From positions 1 through 33,109 of the forward strand of contig NZ_DATBTY010000011.1 in NCBI RefSeq assembly GCF_036516575.1: a DNA stretch of 33,109 nucleotides, given 5' to 3'. The notes beneath the pieces are model-generated. The model was not told where the DNA came from, did not search any database, and was given only the letters and a program-made list of their open reading frames with translations. The DNA is from Cerasibacillus sp036516575 (GTDB lineage: Bacteria > Bacillota > Bacilli > Bacillales > Amphibacillaceae). This document shows positions 1 through 6,328 of the stretch, piece by piece (within the stretch, counting starts at the first letter, position 1; the number at the start of each line of letters is the position of its first letter). Both the position numbers and the translations under genes were made by a program.

Positions 1-542
1 GTATGTAATACGATTGATGCACTTGCAGGTTCGGTTTCTTCATTTACAAACAATGGGTCTTTAGGTATGTTAATCATCACTTGAGCATCTTGAATGCCGT
101 CAATACCTTTTATGAGGTTAGCTAATTCTGTTTGCATAGCATCCAGTTTCAACATACTGAATTCATTATCAGTAATTCCCCAGGATGTATTTTCTGAAAA
201 GAAGGAGTAGTCGATGTTTCCGCTACTCGGTATCCCTTGTCCAGCCAATTCAACAAGTAAGTTATCGACCTCGGTTTCTGGTACATTTATCGTTTTCCCA
301 CCATTTTCTAGCTCGTATGGGATGCCCCGCGCATCCAATTCTGTCTTAATTTGATTTGCTTCTTGCATCGATAGATTATTGTATAACGGTGTAAAGTTAG
401 ATTTTGATGTAAAGTATCCGATTGTAATTATTAGTGCAATGACCGCTATAGTTGAGCCGATAAAAATTCCTTTTTGACTTTTTGTCCGTTTCTGCCAGAA
501 CACTTTTATCTTACTGATATATCCATTCAATTTTTCTTTCAT
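1..542 (-). CDS. fliF: Flagellar MS-ring protein FliF, N-terminal part (cut by window edge)
   Basis: FliF polymerises in the cytoplasmic membrane into the MS ring, the base on which the flagellar rotor and export apparatus assemble. Only about 180 N-terminal codons lie in the window; the gene continues past position 1. The translation shows a basic N-terminus (MKEKLNGYIS), a hydrophobic membrane segment at about residues 25-43 (IFIGSTIAVIALIITIGYF), and then the periplasmic ring-building region with the FliF-typical stretch FTPLYNNLSMQEANQI and the pattern GIPYELENGGKTINVP. The ATG at 542 is preceded by a G-rich Shine-Dalgarno (GGCGGGGG) about 10 nt upstream. It lies 99 bp downstream of fliE in the same direction, the normal fla/che operon order. 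Confidence 0.95.
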   Translation of the reverse strand, partial: MKEKLNGYISKIKVFWQKRTKSQKGIFIGSTIAVIALIITIGYFTSKSNFTPLYNNLSMQEANQIKTELDARGIPYELENGGKTINVPETEVDNLLVELAGQGIPSSGNIDYSFFSENTSWGITDNEFSMLKLDAMQTELANLIKGIDGIQDAQVMINIPKDPLFVNEETEPASASIVLH

Positions 543-641
543 ACAAACAAAACCCCCGCCAAATTCAAACCGTGCTGGAAACAGCCATTAACAATTGACT
601 GTGATTTTTTCCATGAATAATTGATTCTTTGAATTTAATAT

Positions 642-941
642 TTATACTTGCATTCTCATGATTTCATTGTAGGCATCGATTACTTTCCTTTGAATTTGGA
701 CAGTCGTTTCTAAGGCAATGCTTGCCTTTTGTGCCGTAATCATCACATCATGCAAATGTTCAATTTTTCCTTTTGCCAATGCTTCTGTCTTCGTATCAGA
801 CAAAAGTTGAGCATTATTTACTTTTTCAATGGTAGATTTTAGGACCTGAGCAAAATCAGTTGACCTATCCATTTGATTCTGTTTTTCTTTCATTTGAATT
901 GGATGATTTAAAGCTTGTATGTGATTTGAATATATATTCAT
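642..941 (-). CDS. fliE: Flagellar hook-basal body protein FliE
   Basis: FliE is the small adaptor joining the MS ring to the proximal rod and is exported by the flagellar type III system. The 99-residue length is typical. The C-terminal half (HDVMITAQKASIALETTVQI, ending in AYNEIMRMQV) carries the conserved FliE helix with the near-terminal 'AYxEIMRMQV' signature. As expected for a rod-type export substrate, there is no signal peptide. The ATG at 941 has TTGGAG about 8 nt upstream. The gene starts 15 bp after the flgC stop and is almost certainly cotranscribed with flgB-flgC upstream and fliF downstream. Confidence 0.95.
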   Translation of the reverse strand: MNIYSNHIQALNHPIQMKEKQNQMDRSTDFAQVLKSTIEKVNNAQLLSDTKTEALAKGKIEHLHDVMITAQKASIALETTVQIQRKVIDAYNEIMRMQV

Positions 942-956
942 CGCTATAACTCCAAT

Positions 957-1406
957 CTATTTCCCGATTTCTAACGTTTTCATCAACATACCTTTACTTG
1001 CATTTAATGCTGTTATATTAGCTTCATATGAACGTGTTGCACTCATCAGATCCACCATTTCTTTTAGTGGATCAATATTAGGCATTTCAACATAACCATT
1101 TTCATTAGCATCTGGGTGTTCTGGACGATAGACCATTTTAAAAGGTGTTTGATCTGTTACTATCCTTTGAACGCGAACACCTTGGGTCACGTCATTAGAA
1201 TCCGTTGCCCGTTGTAGGAAACTTTTAAATGACTTTGTCGGTGTCATATGAACTAATTTCCGCCGATATGGTTCATATTCACCTTGAGCATTGACAGTTG
1301 CTCGCGTCGTATGGCTATTAGCAAGATTAGATGAGACAACATCCATTCTTAATCTTTGTGCTGTTAAAGCACTTGCGCTCGCATTAAATCCCGTAAAAAT
1401 ACTCAT
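957..1406 (-). CDS. flgC: Flagellar basal-body rod protein FlgC
   Basis: FlgC forms part of the proximal rod of the flagellar basal body. The 149-residue protein has the N-terminal rod-family motif (residues about 8-33, with ALTAQRLRMDVVSSNLAN) and the C-terminal motif (MVDLMSATRSYEANITALNA, followed by a helix ending KGMLMKTLEIGK). These two terminal helices form the coiled coil shared by rod, hook and filament proteins. The internal segment is the short FlgC type. The ATG at 1406 is preceded by a strong GGAGGGAG that lies within the last codons of flgB, so the two genes are probably translationally coupled. Confidence 0.96.
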   Translation of the reverse strand: MSIFTGFNASASALTAQRLRMDVVSSNLANSHTTRATVNAQGEYEPYRRKLVHMTPTKSFKSFLQRATDSNDVTQGVRVQRIVTDQTPFKMVYRPEHPDANENGYVEMPNIDPLKEMVDLMSATRSYEANITALNASKGMLMKTLEIGK

Positions 1407-1409
1407 TGA

Positions 1410-1799
1410 TTATCTCCCTCCTCTAATCACTGTTTGCAGGTCGGTAAACTTACCGTTAATACGGTCTACTAAACCTTGATAATAAATTTGATTTTTCGCT
1501 AAATTGGCCATCTCTTTATCGATGTCGACATTGTTACCATTGTGATTATACTGCAAGTTCTTTTTCTTAAATGTGCGATATGTATGTGTTTCAGTGTGGA
1601 ATGGAAGATGCTTCTCATGTGTTCGTTTTGCTGGCAAAGAGCTCCCTAGCTTTTCATTGAGAATATCTTTAAACGCAATATCTTTCGCTTTGTAATTCGG
1701 CGTATCAACATTGGCTACATTTGCTGCTATCTGATCATTTCTCCGAATCGCATAGTCCAAGGATTTCCCGAGGGCTTCAAATGTTTTACCATAAATCAT
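1410..1799 (-). CDS. flgB: Flagellar basal-body rod protein FlgB
   Basis: FlgB is the most proximal rod protein and the first gene of the fla/che operon in B. subtilis. The 129-residue product shows the rod N-terminal motif around residues 9-37 (LGKSLDYAIRRNDQIAANVAN followed by VDTPNYKAKDI) and a C-terminal helix (MANLAKNQIYYQGLVDRING). The ATG at 1799 has AAAGGAG 8 nt upstream, a strong site. It follows a roughly 450-bp AT-rich non-coding leader and the codY terminator, so transcription of the flagellar genes must begin inside that leader or read through from codY. Confidence 0.96.
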   Translation of the reverse strand: MIYGKTFEALGKSLDYAIRRNDQIAANVANVDTPNYKAKDIAFKDILNEKLGSSLPAKRTHEKHLPFHTETHTYRTFKKKNLQYNHNGNNVDIDKEMANLAKNQIYYQGLVDRINGKFTDLQTVIRGGR

Positions 1800-2250
1800 C
1801 TTCTACACTCCTTTTATCACAATTATTACTAAAATTACCATAAATAGTTATTTTGTCACAGTTTAATCATTTTATTTACTAAAAATTACATAATTCGACA
1901 AAATATGCTCATGTTCTACGTTTATTGTAGATTAATTTGAGTATAAAGTCTATTTTATTACGATGAAAATCATATAAATCCGTGTAAATAGTTATATACC
2001 ACTGTTACTTTAGTCCTATTATGTTTTTTAAGTTAAAAAATAACAGCATTTTTTATCAATAGTTTGCCATTGTTATCTACATTATAACTAAATTACATGA
2101 CTTATATCATATAATTTATGTATAAAATTTAACATTACTGTAATTAACTATGTGAATATACCTAATTTAATCATAAAATATATTGAACAGATGATGTTTT
2201 TTGACTATTACGATGCATCCAGGACTTATGTCTTAGTTGTAAAGTAGCCC
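1800..2250. other. AT-rich non-coding leader between the codY terminator and flgB
   Basis: No open reading frame with a ribosome binding site is visible in this 450-bp stretch, which is markedly richer in A and T than the flanking genes. It holds a candidate SigA promoter (2081-2110), a near-perfect A/T-tract palindrome at 2024-2040 (TTTTTTAA-G-TTAAAAAA) and the flgB ribosome binding site. In B. subtilis the equivalent region carries the fla/che promoters and CodY binding. I see no good SigD-type element (TAAA, then GCCGATAT) and no CodY box better than 10/15. The region probably integrates motility control, but this is inferred from position. Confidence 0.6.
2081..2110 (-). promoter_or_regulatory. 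Candidate SigA promoter of the flgB (fla/che) operon
   Basis: On the minus strand ATGATA (2105-2110, 4/6 to TTGACA) lies 18 bp from a perfect TATAAT (2081-2086). Initiation near 2074 would give a flgB leader of about 275 nt. The region is so AT-rich that chance matches are likely, so support is moderate. Confidence 0.35.
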
Positions 2251-2287
2251 AAAATAAAAAAGCCGATTGACATATTAGCAATCGGCT
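2251..2287 (-). terminator. Intrinsic terminator after codY
   Basis: A 9-bp perfect stem (2261-2269 with 2279-2287, AGCCGATTG/CAATCGGCT) has a 9-nt loop. On the minus strand it is followed by a T-rich tract (complement of 2251-2260). It starts 12 bp after the codY stop and should separate the xerC-hslVU-codY transcript from the flagellar operon. Confidence 0.9.
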
Positions 2288-2299
2288 TTGATCGTATTG

Positions 2300-3079
2300 T
2301 TAGCGGGAACGTAATTTATCTAACTCTACTAGGAACTTATCATTTAATACTTTAATATATGTTCCTTTCATTCCTAGTGATCTTGATTCAATGACGCCTG
2401 CACTCTCTAATTTACGAAGTGCGTTTACGATAACTGAACGTGTAATACCTACACGGTCGGCAATTTTACTTGCGACGAGAAGACCTTCTTTACCATTTAA
2501 TTCTTCAAAGATATGGTCAATTGCTTCAAGTTCGCTATATGATAATGAACTAATTGCCATTTGAACAACTGCTTTAGAACGTGCTTCCATTTCAATTTCT
2601 TCTGTTTTCTCATGAAGAATTTCCATACCAACAACAGTGGCACCGTATTCAGCAAGTAATAGATCATCATTATTAAATTCTTCTGTTAAGCTTCCTAAGA
2701 TGAGGGTACCTAGACGCTCACCACCACCGATAATCGGCACAATTGTCGTTAATCCATTTTTGAATAGATCACGATTTTCAACTGGAAATACAGTATATGG
2801 ACTATCGATATCTAAGTTTGATGTTGTTTCATGAATATTAAACAAACTGTCTGTATAATCTTGTGGGAATTGTCTTTCTTCTAGCATTTGTTTCATTCTT
2901 TCATTTTCGATTTCCTGATTGATTGCAAAGCCTAATAATTTTCCACGTCTAGAAACGATGAACACATTTCCTTTAATAACGTCTCTTAGCAAAGCTGCCA
3001 TATTATTAAAGTCAACTGATTTTCCTGTAACTTTCTGTAACATTGAGTTAATTTTTCTTGCACGAGTTAATAAATCCAT
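2300..3079 (-). CDS. codY: GTP- and branched-chain-amino-acid-sensing global repressor CodY
   Basis: CodY represses or activates stationary-phase, amino-acid, motility and competence genes when loaded with isoleucine/valine/leucine and GTP. The 259-residue length equals that of the B. subtilis protein. The N-terminal GAF domain retains the branched-chain-amino-acid pocket residues at B. subtilis numbering: R61, M62, M65, F71, Y75, F98, P99 and V100. The C-terminal winged helix-turn-helix (about 200-240, ASKIADRVGITRSVIVNALR) is intact. The ATG at 3079 has GGAGG upstream. It is last in the xerC-hslV-hslU-codY operon, 40 bp after hslU, and followed by a strong terminator. A CodY-box match in the operon leader suggests autoregulation. 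Confidence 0.98.
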   Translation of the reverse strand: MDLLTRARKINSMLQKVTGKSVDFNNMAALLRDVIKGNVFIVSRRGKLLGFAINQEIENERMKQMLEERQFPQDYTDSLFNIHETTSNLDIDSPYTVFPVENRDLFKNGLTTIVPIIGGGERLGTLILGSLTEEFNNDDLLLAEYGATVVGMEILHEKTEEIEMEARSKAVVQMAISSLSYSELEAIDHIFEELNGKEGLLVASKIADRVGITRSVIVNALRKLESAGVIESRSLGMKGTYIKVLNDKFLVELDKLRSR

Positions 3080-3119
3080 AATAATCCTCCATCCTCTACT
3101 TTAAAATGTTTTTATAGGG

Positions 3120-4511
3120 TTATAAAATAAATTGACTTAAGTCTTTATTCGTAGCTATATCACGAAGCTTCTGGTTAACGTATTCTGCCGTAATTTCTAC
3201 GGTATCCATATTGATATCTGGTGCTTCAAACGATAAATCTTCTAAAAGCTTTTCTAAAATCGTATGAAGTCTTCTAGCTCCAATATTATCTGTATCTTGA
3301 TTAACTTGATACGCAATTTTTGCAATGCTTTCAATAGCCTCGTCAATAAAGACAAGATTTATACCTTCCGTTTTTAATAAAGCTTGATATTGTTTTAAAA
3401 GGGCATTTGATGGCTCTTTTAAAATACGCTTGAAATCTTCAACAGAAAGTTTTTCTAATTCGACTCGTATTGGGAACCTACCTTGTAATTCAGGGATTAA
3501 ATCTGACGGCTTTGCCATATGAAAAGCGCCTGCTGCAATAAATAACATATGGTCCGTTTTTACTGGTCCATGTTTTGTTATAACAGTAGATCCCTCAACA
3601 ATAGGGAGTATATCCCTTTGTACACCTTCACGTGAAACGTTCGGTGAATAATCTTCTTTACCAGCAATTTTGTCAATTTCATCGATAAAGATAATCCCTG
3701 ATTGCTCTGCACGCTCAATGGCATCACGTGCTACTTCATCCATATCGATTAATTTCTGGGCTTCTTGTTGTGTTAAAATTTTCCTTGCTTCAGATACTGG
3801 AAGTTTGCGTTTCCTTGTTTGTTTCGGCATAAATTTACCGAACACATCTTGCATGTTCATCCCCATTTGTTCCATTCCAGAACCTTGCAACATATCAAAC
3901 AGGGATGGTGGTGTTTCTTCAATTTCTATTGTAACAAGGTGCTCTTCCATCTCACCTAAAGCAAGTAACCGTTTAACTTGTTCTCTCTTACTAAGTATGC
4001 TTGAATCGATTTGCTCGTCATCTTGATCATTGCCTTCTTGTCCAGCAGTAAAAAGCATTTCAAATGGATTTTTGATTTGATTCTGTTTCTTCGCTTGTGG
4101 AACAAGTAAAGAAACCAATTTTTGATTCGCTTTTTGTTCTGCCCTTTCCTTCACTTCCGCCATTTTCTCTTCTTTTACCATGCGGATTGACATTTCTACT
4201 AGATCACGAACCATTGATTCTACATCACGGCCAACGTAACCGACTTCAGTAAATTTCGTGGCCTCTACTTTAATGAATGGCGCACTTACTAAACTAGCTA
4301 AACGTCTGGCAATCTCAGTCTTACCAACACCAGTTGGACCAATCATTAAAATGTTCTTCGGGATAATTTCATCTCGCATACTATCTTCTAGCTGCATTCG
4401 TCGGTAGCGATTACGCAGTGCAACAGCAACAGATCGTTTCGCATCTTTTTGACCGATGATATAACGGTCAAGTTGTTCTACGATTTGTCTTGGAGTATAG
4501 TTCATCATCAT
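3120..4511 (-). CDS. hslU: ATP-dependent protease ATPase subunit HslU (ClpY)
   Basis: HslU is the AAA+ hexameric unfoldase that feeds substrates to the HslV peptidase in the cytoplasm. The 463-residue protein shows Walker A GPTGVGKT at residues 58-65, the pore loop GYVG at 91-94, an intermediate I-domain at roughly 110-240, Walker B with IIFIDEID, and a C-terminal AAA+ small domain with the sensor-2 motif NIGARRLHT. The C-terminal tail LSQFIL matches the peptide that docks into HslV, so the enzyme looks functional. Three consecutive ATGs occur at 4511, 4508 and 4505. The first has AGGAGGT 9 nt upstream, and spacing alone does not separate them. Confidence 0.97.
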   Translation of the reverse strand: MMMNYTPRQIVEQLDRYIIGQKDAKRSVAVALRNRYRRMQLEDSMRDEIIPKNILMIGPTGVGKTEIARRLASLVSAPFIKVEATKFTEVGYVGRDVESMVRDLVEMSIRMVKEEKMAEVKERAEQKANQKLVSLLVPQAKKQNQIKNPFEMLFTAGQEGNDQDDEQIDSSILSKREQVKRLLALGEMEEHLVTIEIEETPPSLFDMLQGSGMEQMGMNMQDVFGKFMPKQTRKRKLPVSEARKILTQQEAQKLIDMDEVARDAIERAEQSGIIFIDEIDKIAGKEDYSPNVSREGVQRDILPIVEGSTVITKHGPVKTDHMLFIAAGAFHMAKPSDLIPELQGRFPIRVELEKLSVEDFKRILKEPSNALLKQYQALLKTEGINLVFIDEAIESIAKIAYQVNQDTDNIGARRLHTILEKLLEDLSFEAPDINMDTVEITAEYVNQKLRDIATNKDLSQFIL

Positions 4512-4526
4512 TTTACTTTGACCTCC

Positions 4527-5072
4527 TCATGAATCGAGAACTTCTAATGTAAGTTGATCATTAGTATATACACATATTTCCCCTGCAATTTCCATAGCCT
4601 TTACAGCAATTTCTTTGGCGGGTAGATGTTTGGCGTGTCGAACCAATGCCCTCCCTGCACTTAAAGCATAATTACCACCTGAACCGATGGCGAGAATTCC
4701 ATCATCTGGTTGTATGACTTCCCCAGTTCCCGATACTAAAAACATTTCTTTTTTATTCATGACAATTAATAAAGCTTCTAACTTTCGAAGAACTTTATCA
4801 CTACGCCATTCTTTCGCAAGCTCAACAGCTGCTCTAGACAAATTCCCATCATAGGCTATTAATTTAGCTTCAAATTTTTCGTACAATGTGAAAGCATCAG
4901 CAACAGAGCCTGCAAATCCAGCTAAAACTTCGCCATTAAATAATTTGCGAACCTTTTTAGCTGTATGTTTCATAACAACAGTATTACCCATTGTCACTTG
5001 ACCATCTCCACACATCGCGGCTTCCCCATTATGATGAATGGCAAAGATTGTCGTCGCATGCATATCAAGCAT
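4527..5072 (-). CDS. hslV: ATP-dependent protease proteolytic subunit HslV (ClpQ)
   Basis: HslV is the N-terminal-nucleophile peptidase of the bacterial HslUV (proteasome-like) complex. I place the start at ATG 5072, giving 181 residues beginning MLDMHATTIFAI. A longer frame begins with GTG at 5081, but that codon sits inside the Shine-Dalgarno AGGGGTGA, which is spaced correctly (about 5 nt) for ATG 5072. The core has CGDGQVTMGN, the GFAGSVADAF segment and GSGGNYALSAGRAL, all typical. The mature nucleophile is expected to be the first Thr of HATTI, so about six residues must be removed. No Ser lies at position 2, unlike B. subtilis ClpQ. It ends 15 bp before hslU. Confidence 0.95.
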   Translation of the reverse strand: MLDMHATTIFAIHHNGEAAMCGDGQVTMGNTVVMKHTAKKVRKLFNGEVLAGFAGSVADAFTLYEKFEAKLIAYDGNLSRAAVELAKEWRSDKVLRKLEALLIVMNKKEMFLVSGTGEVIQPDDGILAIGSGGNYALSAGRALVRHAKHLPAKEIAVKAMEIAGEICVYTNDQLTLEVLDS

Positions 5073-5094
5073 GTCTTTCACCCCTTTTATTTTG

Positions 5095-6006
5095 CTACTT
5101 CTTTTTCGCTCGTGGGTGGCTGTTCATATAAACATGTCGTAAATAATCTTTTGTTACATGTGTGTAAATCTGTGTTGTTGATAAATGTTCATGTCCGAGC
5201 AATTCTTGAACTGTTCGTAAATCTGCTCCTGCATTTAACATATGAGTCGCAAATGTATGTCTAAGCTTGTGAGGATACACATTGATTGTTAATGATGTTT
5301 TGTTTACCATTTCATTTAAAATGAGTCGGATACCACGATCTGTTAATGGTTGACCCCTAGCATTAAGAAATAGGCAATCTGTTTTTGATTTCGCTTTTTC
5401 TAAAAGGGTAATCCTTCCATCTTCTATATATCGTTTTAAGGCATCGGCAGCAAACGTACCAAAAGGAACATAACGTTCTTTATTACCTTTTCCGGTAACA
5501 AATATAGTTCCAATATCAAAATCGATATCATTAAGATGTAACTTCACACACTCTCCTACCCGAATACCCGTTGCATAAAGCAGCTCGAGAAGCGCTTGAT
5601 TACGCTGACCTAATGGTGTTGTCAAATCATTGACATGAAAGAGCTTCTCCAGTTCTTCTTGATACAAAAAACTCGGCAGTTTCTTTTCTGGTTTGGGTAG
5701 TGAAATATGTATGAACGGATTTTGACTAACAAACCCCTCTCTTTCTAAAAAGCGGTAAAAACTTCTCAAACAAGATAATATCCTCGAAACTGTTCTTCTG
5801 CTCAATTGATTTTTATATAAATCGGTCAAAAATATTCGAATATCGCGTTCATTAAGATTGTTCAAGTCTTGAATATGTTCCTCTTCAAGAAACGAGAAAA
5901 ACGTTTTTAAATCATCTGTATAAAACTTCAATGTGAACGGGGAAGCATTCTTCTCGATTTGCAAATACTCGATAAACATCGTACAACATGTTTGATAATT
6001 GACCAA
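5095..6006 (-). CDS. xerC: Tyrosine recombinase XerC (CodV)
   Basis: XerC-type recombinases act with XerD at dif sites to resolve chromosome dimers. The 303-residue protein has an N-terminal SAM-like core-binding domain (about 1-90) and a C-terminal catalytic domain with all six residues present: R149 (TGIRVGE), K173 (TGKGNKERY), H246 and R249 (HKLRHTF), H272 (GHEHLS) and the nucleophile Y281 (QIYTHV). The start is TTG at 6006, supported by AGAGGTGA 4 nt upstream; it begins LVNYQTCC in literal translation. It ends 22 bp before hslV and opens the operon leading to codY. In B. subtilis trmFO lies immediately upstream; here it is absent. Confidence 0.96.
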   Translation of the reverse strand: MVNYQTCCTMFIEYLQIEKNASPFTLKFYTDDLKTFFSFLEEEHIQDLNNLNERDIRIFLTDLYKNQLSRRTVSRILSCLRSFYRFLEREGFVSQNPFIHISLPKPEKKLPSFLYQEELEKLFHVNDLTTPLGQRNQALLELLYATGIRVGECVKLHLNDIDFDIGTIFVTGKGNKERYVPFGTFAADALKRYIEDGRITLLEKAKSKTDCLFLNARGQPLTDRGIRLILNEMVNKTSLTINVYPHKLRHTFATHMLNAGADLRTVQELLGHEHLSTTQIYTHVTKDYLRHVYMNSHPRAKKK

Positions 6007-6074
6007 ATTCTCACCTCTTTGAACAGCGATTAAATAATAACACAGATTAATTAAAAATGCAATGCATTTAACAT

Positions 6075-6089
6075 AATTGTAACAAAATT
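6075..6089. promoter_or_regulatory. Candidate CodY box in the xerC-hslVU-codY leader
   Basis: The 15-mer AATTGTAACAAAATT matches the palindromic CodY consensus AATTTTCWGAAAATT at 12 of 15 positions. It lies about 55-70 bp downstream of the predicted start site and 70 bp before the xerC start, a position compatible with roadblock repression. The match is seen directly; a regulatory role is inferred. Confidence 0.5.
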
Positions 6090-6149
6090 CAGAACCGAAC
6101 TTGCATTCCGTTTTAGATGAAAGGATAAATTTAATTTACATTCATCTCT

Positions 6150-6179
6150 GTTATATATACGAACAGTTTATGGTGTCAA
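6150..6179 (-). promoter_or_regulatory. SigA-type promoter for xerC-hslV-hslU-codY
   Basis: On the minus strand a perfect TTGACA (6174-6179) is followed after 18 bp by TATAAC (6150-6155, 5/6). Initiation is predicted near 6143, leaving a leader of about 135 nt before the TTG start of xerC. It is the best promoter in this gap and lies after the topA terminator. Confidence 0.75.
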
Positions 6180-6298
6180 GTGTTTTCACATGGCACCAAT
6201 AAAAAATTATATCTGTTTATAAATAATTAGTCAACTAAAACAAACTAATAGTTTTAAAAGAGTGTATTGGCGGAATGTTTGACAATTGTTATTTAACC

Positions 6299-6326
6299 TA
6301 AAAAGCCACCTGTAAAAGGTGGCTTT
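6299..6326 (-). terminator. Intrinsic terminator after topA
   Basis: AAGCCACC (6303-6310) pairs with GGTGGCTT (6318-6325) across a 7-nt loop, and on the minus strand the stem runs into TTTT (complement of 6301-6304). It lies directly after the topA stop codon. Confidence 0.85.
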
Positions 6327-6328
6327 AA

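Larger units (their letters stand above)
6007..6298. other. Intergenic region where trmFO (gid) is expected; holds the xerC operon leader
   Basis: About 320 bp separate topA from xerC, far too short for trmFO (roughly 1.3 kb). I see no protein remnant of TrmFO, such as an N-terminal GxGxxG flavin-binding motif, in any frame. The stretch contains the topA terminator at its right end, a SigA-type promoter (6150-6179), a CodY-box-like sequence (6075-6089) and the xerC ribosome binding site. A hairpin-like inverted repeat at 6171-6198 (12-bp arms, TTTT loop, one mismatch and one G-U pair) overlaps the -35 element. Confidence 0.7.

Noticed and set aside
543..641. Weak inverted repeat between fliE and fliF (TGGAA…ACAG / CTGT…TTCCA)
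   Set aside because: The arms are interrupted by an asymmetric bulge and the U-run is missing; it is within an operon and not convincing as a terminator.
1801..1860. Possible CodY box before flgB (AATTTTAGTAATAAT on the minus strand)
   Set aside because: Only 10 of 15 positions match the consensus in very AT-rich DNA, which is expected by chance.
1800..2250. SigD promoter for the fla/che operon
   Set aside because: I looked for TAAA followed by a GCCGATAT-like element at about 15 bp and found no acceptable match.
5073..5081. GTG start of hslV at 5081; similar GTG starts for acpP (26775) and rnc (26463)
   Set aside because: In each case the GTG is part of the Shine-Dalgarno (…GGTGA), and a properly spaced in-frame ATG follows.
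4965..5264. Plus-strand open frame of 99 codons across hslV/xerC
   Set aside because: It lies antisense to two conserved genes, has no ribosome binding site and no recognisable protein features; it is a shadow frame.
6171..6198. Hairpin in the topA-xerC gap as a second terminator
   Set aside because: The arms contain a mismatch and a wobble, no U-run follows on either strand, and the sequence includes the TTGACA box, so a promoter explains it better.
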